DNA from: Adiantum capillus-veneris
Taxonomy: Eukaryota; Streptophyta; Polypodiopsida; Polypodiales; Pteridaceae
Direction: 5' to 3'
DNA length: 64,000 bases
Assembly (NCBI GenBank): GCA_014529385.2
Contig: CM043950.1
Location: 68,040,435 to 68,104,434, forward strand
Made by a program: the position numbers and the translations under genes
The notes under the pieces: model-generated
Database searches by the model: none
What the model saw: only the letters and a program-made list of their open reading frames with translations
Told to the model about the DNA's origin: nothing
In this document: positions 1 through 12,441 of the stretch, one piece after another
How positions within the stretch are numbered: position 1 is the first letter of the stretch
Layout: each line of letters begins with the position of its first letter

Positions 1-2390
1 TGATATCCAAATTCAATTTTGATTGTGTAAGTGTAATGTATAACATAAAGCTAATCTTCCTTGAGTTTTGGGGGACCTAATATGCTATATAGCATAGTAT
101 ATGATGATGGTTGATTTTTTTTATTGCTGAAGAATACGATACATTTTACAGTAGCAAGTATAACTTTCTCAATATTGCTAGTTTCTTAGCCCAATTGTGT
201 GTATTTTGTAGGTAGTAACCATATCTAATCATAGACTACAAACTTGGCTAGATATTGAGTAGTTTCTATGGGTTTCTAGAGGTCTAATGCTAAACCCAAT
301 TTTTTCATGTTTGCTATATTTAGCACTTTATCATTGCCCCCAAGGTTCCAATTGTAAGAGATCCATTATCATTTTGACATGATCCATGGCTCCTTTTGAA
401 TCCAAAGGCCCAAAGGGAACTAAGAAAACATGTATATAGTATCTGTATTGAGCGTGACTATAGAAACTTTGATGATAGGTCCGCAGAATGGCAAAAATGC
501 AACTTTTTTGTACCTTTTTTTTTGCCCAAAAAAAAATTAGTGAGGTAAAAGCAACCATATTTTTTGGTCACCAACCCATTGAAGTTAACGGGGCATTTTA
601 TCTCATGTCCTACAAAAATCCCCAGTCTTATTTATAGGCAATCAACCGTAAGAAATTGCTGTTTTGGGAAAAATGCACTGCTCCATCAACTTTGGAGGCT
701 TGTAGTGACCAAGGGATGAGAAAAATTACAATTTTCTCATTTTTTCCATATGTAGTAGTTATTGAACTATAAGCTCATGAAAGGATTTTTCAAAATGAGT
801 GGATCTACTACAGTTTTGGAATTTTTTCCCAAAACCCTGAAAGGACACTTTTATGTCCTGTTAGGTTACCATTCTAGTGTTAATGGATTACCACCCACGG
901 ATGTATCACAAGGAGAGGAATGGTATGAAAAGACAGACGTGGATTTCAATGCACAAGTTGAAGTTCTAAACTTTGAAATTCATGATGGTGAGCAAATATA
1001 GAGGTAGAACTTCGGTTGTAAGAACCAAGAGTTGGTTCATAGGACCCTTTCGTATTTATGTATCTCCCTAAAGATACTATCTATCTTTTTGGTTTTCTAC
1101 GGTTATAAAAAATTAATTTTGATATGACTCATACTGTTTTGAGGACATAATATTTGAGTTTGAATCTTGCTTTTATCATTATAGCTAACTTGAGCGATGG
1201 GGTGTGTATGTAGATGACTCTCATCGTATCTCGAGAGATTTGGGCGGATATACCCTCCTGCCTTATGGTGGAGGAGCATCTTCAAACTAGAGTGAAAGTG
1301 CAAAGGCTTGTCACTACCACGCATAATGGGGAAGAGAAGAAAATGTTAATTTCCACGGATTGTATTATACCTAATACATTCTGAGCTTGGTACCATTAGG
1401 CTATAGGGAACCCCGAATTTAGACCACTTGAACATAAACCCTCGCCTGTTGGGAGTATCGAGTGAATATAATCCAAGTTGAAAAAGAAAATTATTGTCAC
1501 TAACCAAATATTGTACATAAATTCTTATGAACTTACCTTGAGACCAACAAAGGAGACATTGATAGCTAGAAATATACTTTCCTTAGTAATGGTTATGAGG
1601 TGTTTCATTATTGTTATGTTTAATGTATGGGACCTCCAATGCCAAACCAACGACCAAAATTCCTTTAGCCCGGTACCTTGGGAGTTGTTCTTTGACTTAT
1701 TTGGAAAGTCACTACTCCACAATTCTTGCCCCTAGGGGATTCACCATGGAAAACTTATCTCACCACGTAAGTGCAAGGAAGGGTTTTTTTTAACAAGTTA
1801 CATAAGTGAATAAGTTAAGGGAAGGCCCGCAATAATTTATCTCCCAAGCTTAAAAGTAAGGGAGGGGGGATAGGGGTATCATATCTATTGATTAGAGAGG
1901 GGGGGGGGGGGGGGGGGGGGAAGTAAGAAAAGGAAAAAATGAGAGGAAGTTTTTGTGTTTCAAAATTATGACTTCCCAAAAGAGTCTGCCCTTGAACTTC
2001 TGAGTCAATAGCCATAAATATCCATGCATGAACTAACACTGCTATGTATCAAATTGTTGTTTTGTGATTATGGTTCATTTATTGAGGGATAAAATCTATA
2101 AAGTGTTTAAATAGATGCAAATTTACACGAAGAACCTAGCACAGCTTTATGACCATGTTTTTTGAGTAATTTAGATGGGGCAGAATTGGACGAGTAGCTA
2201 GAGTGCAAGTTGAGCGGGTACATAGTTTGAAAGTCAAACTAAGACACATTGAGGGTACATCTAGTTATCAACATAAGTGGTTCCTTAGTACAGTGCCAGT
2301 CATTGTGCTACTCACTCTTTGACTGTGATATAGAAAACTGTGATTAGAAATTGTGCTACTCACTCTTTCTCCTATTGTTTCTAATCTTAT
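1..2390. other. Non-coding stretch, no gene recognised
   Basis: AT-rich sequence with only short, unrecognisable open frames. The longest plus-strand frame (762-1001, 79 codons) shows no known domain. The only structured features are a 22-base G run at 1899-1920 and a short repeated phrase near 2305 and 2354 (GTGCTACTCACTCTTT, about 49 bp apart). No LTR or primer-binding site matching the gypsy remnant downstream is visible, so that element seems to have lost its 5' end. Confidence 0.6.
1899..1920. repeat. Poly-G tract (22 G)
   Basis: An uninterrupted run of 22 G follows GATTAGAGA. Long homopolymer G runs are uncommon in plant DNA and are prone to assembly length error, so the exact count should not be trusted. 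Confidence 0.85.
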
Positions 2391-2485
2391 CTTCAACTAT
2401 CTATTCTATTTGGCTTAAAGGACTTCGAGCATATTAAAATATTGTACCAAGTGTGACCTTGGTTGATATGGTGCAATAAGTTACC

Positions 2486-3370
2486 ATGCCTCCTAGAGGA
2501 AATGCGTTTGTTGCTAATGCAAATGCACCTATAGTTCCTCAACACACCATCATTGATAGAGACATTGATGCTACGCTTCAGAAGTCTCAACCTGGACATT
2601 TTAATGGGGAAGGCAAATATGTAGGCAAAGTTTTCGAAGATTGGATTGAGTGCATGGATGACTACTTTGATTTGGCTCATTCGTCTTTAGTGAACAAAGT
2701 TGTCATTGCTAAGGTCAAACTAGAGAAAAAATCCAAGCATTGGTGGAGAGACAATTGCACAGAAAACAATGTTGATCCTAGTGCTGCAACTTGGGATTAC
2801 CTTAAAACCCAGCTCGAGAAGAACTATCAGAACAAAGTTTATCATTTAAATTGTATGAATGAGTTTCTTGACTGTACTCAAGGAACCAGAGACTTGTAAT
2901 CATACTATCAATATTTCTTGACCCTTGTCATGTATGCTCCAACACGAATGACACAAGAGATCAAGGTAGCTCGATTCGTGTCAAGGTTACATAATCCTAT
3001 GAAGACTAAACTCCAGAGTCTTCGTCTTACCAATTTTGTTGATGTCCTTGATGCAAGAAAACCCATTGAAATTGAGTTATCTACTACCAGAAAGAGGAAA
3101 CCAGAACCTGTTCCTGTTTGTGAAATCAAAAGGCCTTGTCTCGAGGAGGAAAAAAGGTTTGGAAATCCACAACAAAGAAGAGAGAACCTATTACGTATGA
3201 AGGCAAGACATGATCATTTGTGCTATACTTGTCTTTATATTGCTCATCAGTCCAGGTATTGTCCATTTAACAAATCAAGCTTCACAGGATTGGTGGACAA
3301 TTATGAACATGGAAACTTCAATCTGAATCGGAATTTTGGAAATTTTAGACCTAGACCATCGACAATTTAG
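2486..3370 (+). pseudogene. gypsy-1 gag (broken)
   Basis: Gag is the structural protein that packages retrotransposon RNA. A 137-codon frame starts MPPRGNAF at 2486 and carries the capsid-like region (FNGEGKYVGKVFEDWIECMD, then KSKHWWRDN) before a stop at about 2897. A second frame (2918-3370) continues the gag fold and ends in a CCHC knuckle, C-x2-C-x4-H-x4-C, reading CYTCLYIAHQSRYC. The two frames join across a stop/frameshift, so the protein cannot be made intact. The remainder of gag is displaced by the 64-bp-repeat insertion beginning at 3440. Confidence 0.75.
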
Positions 3371-3439
3371 AGGAACTTCAATCAACAGAACTTTAACCAA
3401 AGTCAGAGACAACCTAAAAACCAAGGAAATTTTAGACCA

Positions 3440-4044
3440 AGCAATCCACCTTTTGTCCAGAACGGACCGCCTGCCAACAATAACAACAATGAAAATGTTA
3501 ACTGTCATTAGGAAATTTCGGAGGTCATTTGGAGGGCCTTCTAAGAAAATGTATTTTTTGCACTCTCTCTCTAGAAAAAATGACAAATAAAAGAGCTGGG
3601 TCTTCCATAGTAAAACTTCAAAAAGTGTACTTTAAGTACATTCCTTACCCCTCTGAACATTCGTTCGTAGTGATTGAGGGATAATACTCTTTTTAGTTGT
3701 ATTGAATGAACAACGTCAATACGGAGGGAATGAGGCTAACATGGAGGGACAAATCCGCAGCCGCTATTCACTCTCCATTAAACCTGCACATTTGGCTAAT
3801 GGCGCACTCCTCAAATGGCACAAATGTTACCCACAAACGAGCCAAATATCACCTTCACATTGATTTGGACAATGAGTACCAACCATTGATTAAGCGCAGT
3901 AAAACAAACACACATATACCTCCCACCTCCATAGACACGCTCAGAGCTCAAGGAGCTAAACACATAGATATCTGGACGAGAGCAATCCACCTTTTGTCCA
4001 GAACGGACCGCCTGCCAACAATAACAACAATGAAAATGTTAACT
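3440..4044 (+). repeat. 477-bp insert bounded by a perfect 64-bp direct repeat
   Basis: Bases 3440-3503 and 3981-4044 are identical 64-mers beginning AGCAATCCACC and ending AAAATGTTAACT. They flank 477 bp (3504-3980) unrelated to gag; after the second copy the gag C-terminal, glycine/glutamine-rich coding sequence resumes (CAACCTCGTCCAGGAGG). The repeat is far too long for a transposase target duplication. It resembles staggered-break repair with filler DNA, or a duplication followed by insertion. The perfect identity inside an otherwise eroded element suggests the event is fairly recent. Confidence 0.85.
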
Positions 4045-4178
4045 TGGCAACCTCGTCCAGGAGGAGGAGGAGGAAATCAAAGACCTCAAGGAAGACCTCA
4101 AGTTAATAGAGCTCAAGGGGCTAGAGGTGAAGGAAGTCAGGCAACACATATGTTCATGCTACAATTGAACATCAGGGA

Positions 4179-4671
4179 GTGAATGAACAATTTTTAGTAA
4201 TTCAAATCCCAGTGGAGTATCAAGGTAGCCATTTTACTTTATTGATTGATTCAGGGAGTACACATTCTTTCATATCTCCTAAGTGCATCCGACATCTCAT
4301 TTTGCCTCAACACCTTGATACACACCTTACACTGGAATTAGGTACGGTGGGTATGAAGGTTAAATATTCTATATCAGTGGGTAACTTAAATTTTGTTTTG
4401 GATGGTCACCATACGTCTGCAAACTTCAAAGTCTTACTTATAGCTGGGATTTATCATCATTGGGTAACTTGAATTTTGTTTTGGATGGTCACCATACGTT
4501 TGCAAAGTTCAAAGTCTTACTTATAGAGATTTATGATGAAATCCTAGGAATGGATTGACTTAAAGCCAATGATGCTCACATACGTTGTAAAGATGCTTCA
4601 TTGACTTTCAAAATGACCAAAACTCTAGAGTTACAGTTACTAGGAAATGGAAAAAGCCTAAGCTCAAATTA
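4179..4671 (+). pseudogene. gypsy-1 retropepsin-like protease (broken)
   Basis: The frame at 4179-4472 contains the aspartic protease motif LLIDSGSTHSFISPKCI, in which the D of DSG is the catalytic residue. It is interrupted by an 83-bp tandem duplication (4379-4461 and 4462 onward). After the second copy the sequence resumes with the protease tail ILGMDWL, where the TGG of the usual W-L is followed by a TGA stop. In gypsy elements this domain cleaves the gag-pol polyprotein. It is non-functional here. Confidence 0.7.
4379..4530 (+). repeat. 83-bp tandem duplication inside the gypsy-1 protease
   Basis: GGGTAACTTAAATTTTG at 4379 recurs as GGGTAACTTGAATTTTG at 4462, and both continue through GGTCACCATACG and CAAAGTCTTACTTATAG. 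Period 83 bp; the copies differ at a few positions. The second copy leads into the normal continuation of the gene. Confidence 0.85.
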
Positions 4672-4758
4672 GTGAACTTTACAAAACTTATGAAGAGTCA
4701 TAGGGCAAATGAAAGAATTTATGCAGTAAAGCTTAACCCTAAGGAAAAGAAGATAGAT

Positions 4759-4842
4759 TCACCTAAATTCGAATGGATAACAGAATTTGATGATACAGAG
4801 TCACCTAAATTCGAATGGATAATAGAATTTGATGATATATTT
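4759..4842 (+). repeat. 42-bp tandem duplication at the gypsy-1 protease/RT linker
   Basis: TCACCTAAATTCGAATGGAT occurs at 4759 and again at 4801, each followed by AA(C/T)AGAATTTGATGATA. The period is 42 bp, an exact multiple of three, so it duplicates 14 residues without shifting frame. Confidence 0.85.
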
Positions 4843-4849
4843 CCCGAAG

Positions 4850-6110
4850 AACTTTCACAGTTATTGCCCAAGCGTGATGTTGATCATGCAATAGAGCTTA
4901 CTGCAGGAGCTCAACCAGTTGCCGTGACCATACAAAATGTCAGTTATTGAATTTGTAGAACTCAAGGAGCAGCTAACTCAACTCCTTGAACAAGGCTACA
5001 TTCACCCTAGAATTTCTCCATGGAGTACTTTAGTTATGTTTAATCGGAAGAAGGATGGTAACAATCAAGAATAAGTATGCAATACCAAAGATTGATGAAC
5101 TGCTTGGAGCTTCTATCTTCACAAAAATTGATCTTAAGTCCGGGTATTACAAAACTCGAACCAAGGAGGAGGACATACCAAAGAAAAGATTTAATACTTG
5201 TTTTGGAAATTATGAATTTATAGTTATGTCTTTTGGACTTACCAATGCTCCTGTAACTTTTAATCGTCTCATGATCGATGTATTTTGAGAGTATATTGAT
5301 GATTTTGTTCTTGTCTTCTTTGATGATATCCTGGTTTACTCAAGAAATAGAGAAGAACATGAACAACATGTGCAACGAGTACTTGAACTTCTCGGTCAAA
5401 ATTAACTTCATGCCAAACATAGCAAATGCACCTTCTTCACTGACAAGGTGGAATATATGGGATTTATTGTATCCAAGGATGATGTTTCTATTGATCCAAG
5501 TAAGATTAAAGCTGTTATATCTTGGCCTACACCGAAATCAATACAAGAAGTACGTGACTTTCTTGGTTTAACAAGATGGTATTGTACTTTTATTCAATGC
5601 TACACTAAGATTGTATCTCCATTGACTAATACGCTTAAGAAGGCTAAAGTATTTACTTGGAATGAACGTGCTAAATCTAGGTTTGAGAAACTCAAAGAAG
5701 CTTTGGTGAATGATCCAATACTACAACTTCTAGACTTATAAAAGACATTCACTGTGACAACTGATGCAAGTGGACAAGCAATCGGTGGCGTTCACATCTC
5801 AAGAAGGAAAATAAATATCTTATGAATCTCGTGAGGTACATATACATGAGTTAAATTATCTTACCCATGACTTGGAATTATTGGCCGTTGTGCATGCTCT
5901 TACAGTATGGAGACATTATCTTCTTGGAAGGAGATTTGAACTACATACCGACCATAAAAGCTTCAAGTGGATCTACACCCAACCTGACCTTAATATGCGG
6001 CAATGAAGATGGATGGAGTTGTTATGCGAATATGATTTTTGAATCGAATATAAACTTGGGAGAGAAAATATTGTGGCCAATGCCTTAAGCAAGAAGAGTA
6101 CTATAGTGGC
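4850..6110 (+). pseudogene. gypsy-1 reverse transcriptase and RNase H (broken)
   Basis: The RT begins with the usual DHAIEL linker (about 4883). It continues with the VTIKNKYAIPKIDELLG region, IDLKSGYYKTR and SFGLTNAPVTFNRLM (5055-5288). The catalytic YVDD-equivalent FFDDILVYSR is visible in another frame near 5317-5347. The thumb region YMGFIVSKDDVSIDPSKI and VRDFLGLTRWY follow (5448-5741). RNase H reads TTDASGQAIGG at about 5758, then ELLAVVHAL and LHTDHKS up to the ALSKK end near 6092. Many stops and frame changes break it up. Confidence 0.75.
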
Positions 6111-6309
6111 TGTCATGACTTCTACTTCTTCTTTGATTGACCTTATTCAAGAAGGTATGAATCAAGACCCGTATTACATAAAAATCTAGTATTTGATGAA
6201 CTTACATAATTGCACAGAGAAGCATGAAAGAAAAATCAAAGGCTTCCACGTTGAAGGAGATGAGTAACCATATTTGTACTCCAAATCAAAGTGGAATCAA
6301 ACTTCAATA

Positions 6310-7560
6310 CTACAAGAAGCTCATGACATACCTATAGCACGACACCCAAGATACATTAAGAGTTAGTCTATTGTAAGGAAAAGTTTATTTTGGCCAGGAC
6401 TGAAGTGCGATGTGTTGAACTATGTTACAAGATGTTTAACATGTCAACGTATTAAAGCTGAACCAGTTCAATACATGGTAAGCTTCAACCTATTGATGTA
6501 CCACAAATGAAATGGGAATGCATATCCATGGATTTTATTGTAGGACTTCCGACATCTTTGGGATATGACTCTATTTTTGTGGTTGTTGATATGCTCACAA
6601 AAATGATCCAGTTATTTCTAGTTAAGAGAACATTTACGACTAGGATATAGCTCAAGTTTTAATGAAACGTGTCTTCATGTATCATGGTTTACCTCGACGA
6701 ATAATTTTTTATCATGATGCAAAGCTCACCTCAAATTTTTGGAAAGCCTAATTCTTAGCTACAAGAACCCAATTGGCCTTTAATACTGCTTATCACCCTA
6801 AAACTGATGGGCAGAGAGAAAGAACAAATCAAATCATTAAGGGCATGGTAAGAGTTTATTGTATGCATGAGCAGAGTAAATGGACTAGATATTTATATTT
6901 GATTGAATTTGTGTATAATTCCTCATTCCAATGCTCAATTAGGATGTCTCTTTTTCAAGAATTGTATGGACAAGAGTGTCTTAGTCCACTCAAATGGATA
7001 GACCATCGCATACGAGTTCAAGTATCCAAAAAGGTGTCGAATAAAATACAAGTACAAACCTATCTTATACGATAGGATATTAAGACTGCTCAACATAGAC
7101 AGAAGAGTTATGCTGACCCAAAACGATCTGTCAGACTTTTTTGAAGGGCAATATGGTACTTCTGAGAGTAAAACCCAAACGTAGTTTTTATCAATGGATA
7201 AGTGTAAGAAGCTCAGTGCCAGATATTGTGGACCTTTTGTAATCATAGAGAGAATTAATGGTCAAGCTTACAGATTCTTGCTACCACCACACATAAAAGT
7301 ACATGATGTTTTTCACGTGAGCTTATTCAAAAAGGTTGTATCTGATCCACAACACATTCTTGATGATTCCCTATTATCTACCTCTATCAATGGAACCTTT
7401 GAAGTATATCCCAAAATGATACTTCAAAGTAGAGCTAAGCCTCTACGTAATCTAACCATTATTTAACACCTTGCTAAATGATCAACGTATTCTCATAAAG
7501 ATGCCACTTGGGAACGTGATGATGTAATGAGACTAAATTATCCAGATTTCATATCGAGGT
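6310..7560 (+). pseudogene. gypsy-1 integrase with chromodomain-like tail (broken)
   Basis: The zinc-binding region shows H...H and [11 protein letters not shown] (about 6430-6470). The DDE core begins [17 protein letters not shown] (about 6515), continues with VVVDMLTKM, then TAYHPKTDGQRERTNQII (6785-6840), which surrounds the third catalytic region. The C-terminal part (7194-7466) reads CGPFVIIERINGQAYRF and HDVFHVSLFKK, followed by KMILQSRAKPLRN and DATWERDDVM (about 7410-7530). That last part matches the chromodomain end of chromoviruses, which targets insertion to chromatin. It is split by several stops and frameshifts. Confidence 0.72.
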
Positions 7561-7593
7561 GAGGACGCCTCGAGTTGTTCAAGTGTGGGAGAA

Positions 7594-8870
7594 TGTAAGA
7601 TCTCCACTTTTTGTGTCTCTTTCAAAAATAAGAAAAATAGCTTTCAATATTTATTTTGTCAAATTTTAATTTAAGATGCTTGATTGGCAGTATTGTAAGG
7701 TTAAAAGCAAAAAGCAATGCCGTTTCCACATTCCAGCAGGCTAGATGGACGTTTAGTTCAGTTTTGGAAAAATCCGCTATTTTTAGCTTTTTCATGCTTT
7801 TAATGCTTTTAGGTGTTTTTTTTTTCAAAAAGCAAGGTTAGATCCTTAACCTACATGTTTCGGGAAAGCTATGGTACAATTTTGTAAGAATCTGCTTTTC
7901 AAGTGCTTTTCACGCTATTTTTAGCTTTTCATGATTTTTTGTGCCTTTTAGTAAAAACCGAGTCCGCTTCCTTACTCTAGTGGACAAGGGGAACCTGTGA
8001 TTCAATTTTAGAAAATTTTGTTTTCTTTTGCTTTTTATTCTATTTTCAGCTTTTCATACTTTTCGGCATTTTTAAAAACCAATGTGCCGTTTATGAGGAC
8101 CTAAGCATAAAAATATTAATTTTAGTCTTGTCGGATTTAAAAATGATCACCCGGAGCAAAAACGCGACCAAACAGGATTTTTACGAGAATTATTTTTAAA
8201 AAAGAGGTATTGTAACAACGCGGAGACAGTACGTGAAAGTCATAATTATGTCGGGATATCACGGTGCGGCATAGTTTAGCTAAGGTTCCATTAGTTGGCT
8301 GAATACTATTCAATTGGCCAATTTTACTGTAAAGATTAAATAATAAGTGGGAGAATTGACCACCAAAAGCAAAGGCATATTTTTAGGAAAGTTCCAAAAA
8401 GTATGAAGCTATTCCTAGCTGTGAAACTAGCTCTACCTATAGCTTGGGGCACACTCTGGGCAATTGGAGAAGCTATAAATTGACATAGACACCTCAGTTT
8501 CAGTGCCGTCTGTTGTGTCTACTACCGCAAGGCTATACATATCTATCATACGGATTGGTGCAAGCTCTTCATCACCATCTCCATAAGCTCTTATTTCACA
8601 TATAGGGAAAGAATAAGAACAAGAATATTCTCTCTCTACTTGCTTACTATCTCCTCTCTCGTTTCACAGTGTATGTGCTCTCCAAAAGCTCTCATAGTGA
8701 AAACCTCTACGTAGCTCTCATCCCCGCTCTCTTGCAGAAAAGCAAGAAGCCTTTTGATAGACCCTAACCGATTCTAAAGCACAATGAGAAGCTCTAAACT
8801 CCATAGCCATCATCATTTCTCTCTCTCTATGTCGTTTTTCTGAGTAATCACCCTCTCAGTGATTGTTTTT
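7594..8870 (+). repeat. Probable 3' LTR of gypsy-1
   Basis: It starts TGTAAGATCTCC just after a purine-rich tract and the end of the chromodomain. A TATA-like AGCTATAAATTG lies near 8470, followed by pyrimidine-rich leader-like sequence with CTCTCTCT. No second copy in the window allows the right end to be fixed, so the end coordinate is a guess. Confidence 0.4.
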
Positions 8871-11209
8871 TTTAATACGAGTGCATGTATGGACTTACCG
8901 AGTACGTATAAAGTTACCCCATGATTATTTCATCATGTTTAACATGTTGATTTATGCACGTGATGTGTTTATGGTCACGTGCATGCATAAAAAGCACTTT
9001 TCGTTTCGTGTCATAGAGGCTGTAGAAGCACTGTTTTGGCTATAACTCAAATTGTTAGGAATCAGCCCAAACCCTTTACACCAGAGATAAAACACATCAA
9101 TTAGAACATTTTCTTTCCTAGGTGTCATGTGAAAATCATGCACGAGCTAAGAGAATTGGTCAAATAACAGCTTGCTGCCCACTGTACAGCCAAATTTTTG
9201 ACTCTAGGCTCCTTGGAGAACCACTATATAGATTCACTGGTTGGGAAAACCCACTTAACCAATTGACAAGCTTGATAAAACTTGATGATAAATGTACTTA
9301 GTTCTCCGTTATCACCTCGGGTATGCAAGTTATTAATCATTCCATAATCGGTTTTACCTACGTGTGTAGGGGTGCTACCTAGGGGGAGTGCCATATGACG
9401 TCGTGAGTTAACCGAGATGATTATGTATGATTTATGGGTTCTTTTGATGAGTTGATTTCAGTTATTAGATACTCATAAACTTATGTGAGGGTATATGGTT
9501 AGACAATGTGAACCACATAGGCAGATATGATTAAAGTGGCTTTCTTTTTGGGTTACCATTTGTTGTGTGAGTATCATATGGGAAAAGTGATGTGATAGAG
9601 TTCTAGTCCATATTATGGATCTCAGCTTGATGCAATGGTTTGAGGTCAAATACTTTCATTTTCATGTTATGCATGCTCCCGAGAATGTCAAAATATTGTT
9701 TTTTGCATATGTGTGAAGTTATGGTTTATGGTTGAGTCGGAGCTGTTTTGCATCATTTTTATGGTGATGGAATGTTATCATATGATGAATGGAACTTATG
9801 GCTTGATTTGGATCCCTCATGTACATGGTTATGATTGCTTTCCACCTTTCAAGTTAAAAAAAAACTAGCTCTATGTGCTAGAGAGGTGAAGTAGAGATGT
9901 GATGCATCAACTTTGCATGGTTGGATGTTGTCAAAATTGGATTTTTATATTATGTTTAGTTGGTGGCCGGACTCCTTTTTCGCATAAAAAGCTCATGTCT
10001 TAAGAGTCATATATGTATGAACTCCGATTGACTATAGGGGATATGTCTCCAAGTGTGGGAATTGGTTCATTATGGATATGATTTATGGTTAAAGGCTGAG
10101 ATTCCCTCATGGGATTCTGGTTGTGATTTTATGGTGGAATCCGGTGTGTCTCTTGGTTTTCTTTTCCTGGATATGGTTATGCTGCTAAAACTTTTGCATT
10201 CATGTTATGTTCTAAAGTGGTTATGCAAGATTGGTTGTGCCTCACCCAAGTTGGGTGGAGTGCTCGCATGTGTGATGTGATTGGATTATGGTTTATGTCT
10301 TTGTGATTAGATCATGAAGTGATCTGGATGGTTTATGGTAGACGTGTAAGGGTAGAGACTGTGTACAGTTTAACCACTTGGAAAAGATTGTTTGTGCATA
10401 TGGAAAGGGCTATTGTGATTGCACTCACGTGTAATGTTTCTCATGGTAGCGTCGCTACAAGACTACGATCACCTACATCGCTTAGCCTTAGACTAAAGGG
10501 TCGTTAACCTGGGGAGTTGCTAGATTAGGGGTGTCTCCTAGGTCTTCTTCTTTTTGCTAGGCTCATCTACACGTTAGTGTGTCCGGGGTTGAATGACCTA
10601 CACGGCTAGCACGTCAGGATTTGGCCTTGGCTTTTCCTAAACACTCGGTGTTGGGCATCGAAGAGGCGTGGCTCCTAAATTGGTATGGTTGGTGTTGATA
10701 CCCTACCACCTATTGATACTTGGGATCCTTTTAAAGCTCCGGTTCATGGAGGGAGGCGAAACAGACTCAACTTATGTCTGACTCAGGTAGGTTGGAGGTG
10801 TTCTGGCTCGCTCTCGACGAAGTGAAATTTTGTATGTCCGTACTAGAGAAGAAGTGGATGGGTGGACCGGTCGATCCCTATCGAACACTGCACTCTATCT
10901 CATCCTCCACTATATTCTCTCTCTCTCTCTCTCTCTCTCTTACCACAATGCGGTGTACATATATATTCACCCTCCACAATGTTATATTTTTCTTGAGTAG
11001 GCTTTCATTCATAACACCCATTTAGGGGTAGCATTAGTCTCTAGGTTCCTTTGGATGTAGTCCGGCTCATGGCCTAAACTCCATGCTTGGTTGGGCTCTG
11101 AGAGCTCCTCCCCTATGAAAATCCTTCTGCAACTCTAATGTATATTGAAAATTGTATAAAGGTGTAAATTGTATATTTTGTGCAGAGACCCTCGGGGAGA
11201 GGTATCTCT
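8871..11209. other. Unclassified repeat-like DNA, no gene
   Basis: Rich in TTATGG/GATTATGG phrases, with no supported coding frame. It may be the remainder of a long LTR or the non-coding part of another retroelement, but no partner copy or terminal motif is present to decide. A (CT)n tract lies at about 10915-10940. Frames of 60-83 codons here have no recognisable domains. Confidence 0.5.
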
Positions 11210-12441
11210 CATCAATAGAAGGCTTTCTATCATGCCATTGTTCATATTGAGTCATAGACTTCAAAAATTTTGTTGGACACCTATTTAGTACGCAAGTGGT
11301 ACACATGATGGCCTCAAGCCAAAACTAATGCAACAAAGCTTCCATACATCGTGCCATTTCCATAAGTGACCTGTTTTTTCTCTCAGCAATATCATTTTGT
11401 TGAGGCATATAAGGCATTTTACATTGGTGCTTTATCCCACGACTAGCCAAAAATGCATAAAATTCAGATATATACTCCCCACCTCGATCAGAACGGAGGG
11501 GGCCCATAGTACATTTTGAGACATTTTCAGTCATAGCCAAAAAATATTGAAGCACATAAACACTTTGGAATTTGTTTTAAGCGGATATACCAGGCATGCC
11601 TGAAGTAATCATCAATGAAAGTCACGAAGTAAAGGTAATTTCCTTAGGATGAAGTTTGCATGGCCCACAAACATCACTATGCAAAAGCTGCAACCTGCAT
11701 ATGGCCCTAGCTAAACCATCCTCTGGAAACTTAGAACGTTGGATGTTGCCCAAAATAGAGCCTTCACAAACATGTTTGGCAGGTTCTTCAAGAAGAGACA
11801 AAGAAGCAAACATATAAGATTTCTGTAAACCAAGCAAACTCGCAAAATTTAGATGCTGAAAACGTGCATGCCAAAGTTTTGCATCTAAAATAGCCTTCGA
11901 ATCCACAACTGCAGTTGTAAATTTTTCTCCACACTTGTCATACAAAGTGAACTTATTCAGCCCATGGAACAAAATTCCACATGCAACAATTTTATCACCA
12001 AAATTGAGATCACGTATTGTACATTTGTTCATCCACAAATTTGACTACAAGACCAAGTCAAGCAAGTGTAGATACACACAAGAGATTCTTCCTGGTCCCA
12101 GATACATAAAGTGCATCAACAAGTATGAAAGAACTACCATTTGTAGCAGTAAGCACCATCTTTCCAACTCCCTAAACCGGATAAGAGACATTGTTGGCAC
12201 AAGTAACTAAATTTCCATGAGGGACAAACTCAAGAGAGGTGAACAAATCACAATGTGAGGTAATATGCTTTGTAGCCGCACTGTCAAAATACCACACATG
12301 TGAATCTGTAGCATTTGACATGCATGCATCATGGACAACAAGATTACACGTACACTTTGCACTAAAAGCCCATTCTGCATTAACATCAACATAAAAATCT
12401 CCTTTCACCACAGAAGACTCAACAATAGCTGTGTTTGTAGT
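11210..12441 (-). pseudogene. Ty1/copia pol fragment (protease to integrase)
   Basis: Read on minus, the order is protease, GAG-pre-integrase, integrase, which is diagnostic of copia. Protease WYFDSAATKHIT lies at about 12290; the GAG-pre-integrase zinc-binding region LWHARFQHLNF at about 11875; the integrase start LQLLHSDVCGP at about 11680; and FVTFIDDYFRHAW at about 11600. LRSDRGGEYISEFYAFLASRG and NDIAERKNRSLMEMAR (second D and the E) lie at 11490-11350, then LNRCPTKFL and YEQWHDRKPS. Reverse transcriptase and RNase H are missing; sequence left of about 11210 no longer aligns with copia. Frameshifts are present. Its right edge abuts gypsy sequence exactly at about 12441. Confidence 0.78.

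Larger units (their letters stand above)
2486..8870 (+). mobile_element. gypsy-1: decayed chromodomain Ty3/gypsy retrotransposon lacking a 5' LTR
   Basis: Domains occur in gypsy order on the plus strand: gag with zinc knuckle (2486-3370), protease (from 4179), reverse transcriptase (from about 4850), RNase H (about 5745-6110), integrase (about 6310-7080) and a chromodomain-like tail (about 7400-7560). A purine-rich GTGTGGGAGAA directly precedes TGTAAG at 7594, as expected of a polypurine tract and 3' LTR start. No matching 5' LTR or primer-binding site is seen before gag. The coding region carries many stops, frameshifts and internal duplications. The right edge is uncertain; 8870 is only where LTR-like sequence fades. 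Confidence 0.7.

Noticed and set aside
762-1001. 79-codon plus-strand frame as a possible gene
   Set aside because: No recognisable domain and no supporting promoter or splice context; expected by chance at this base composition.
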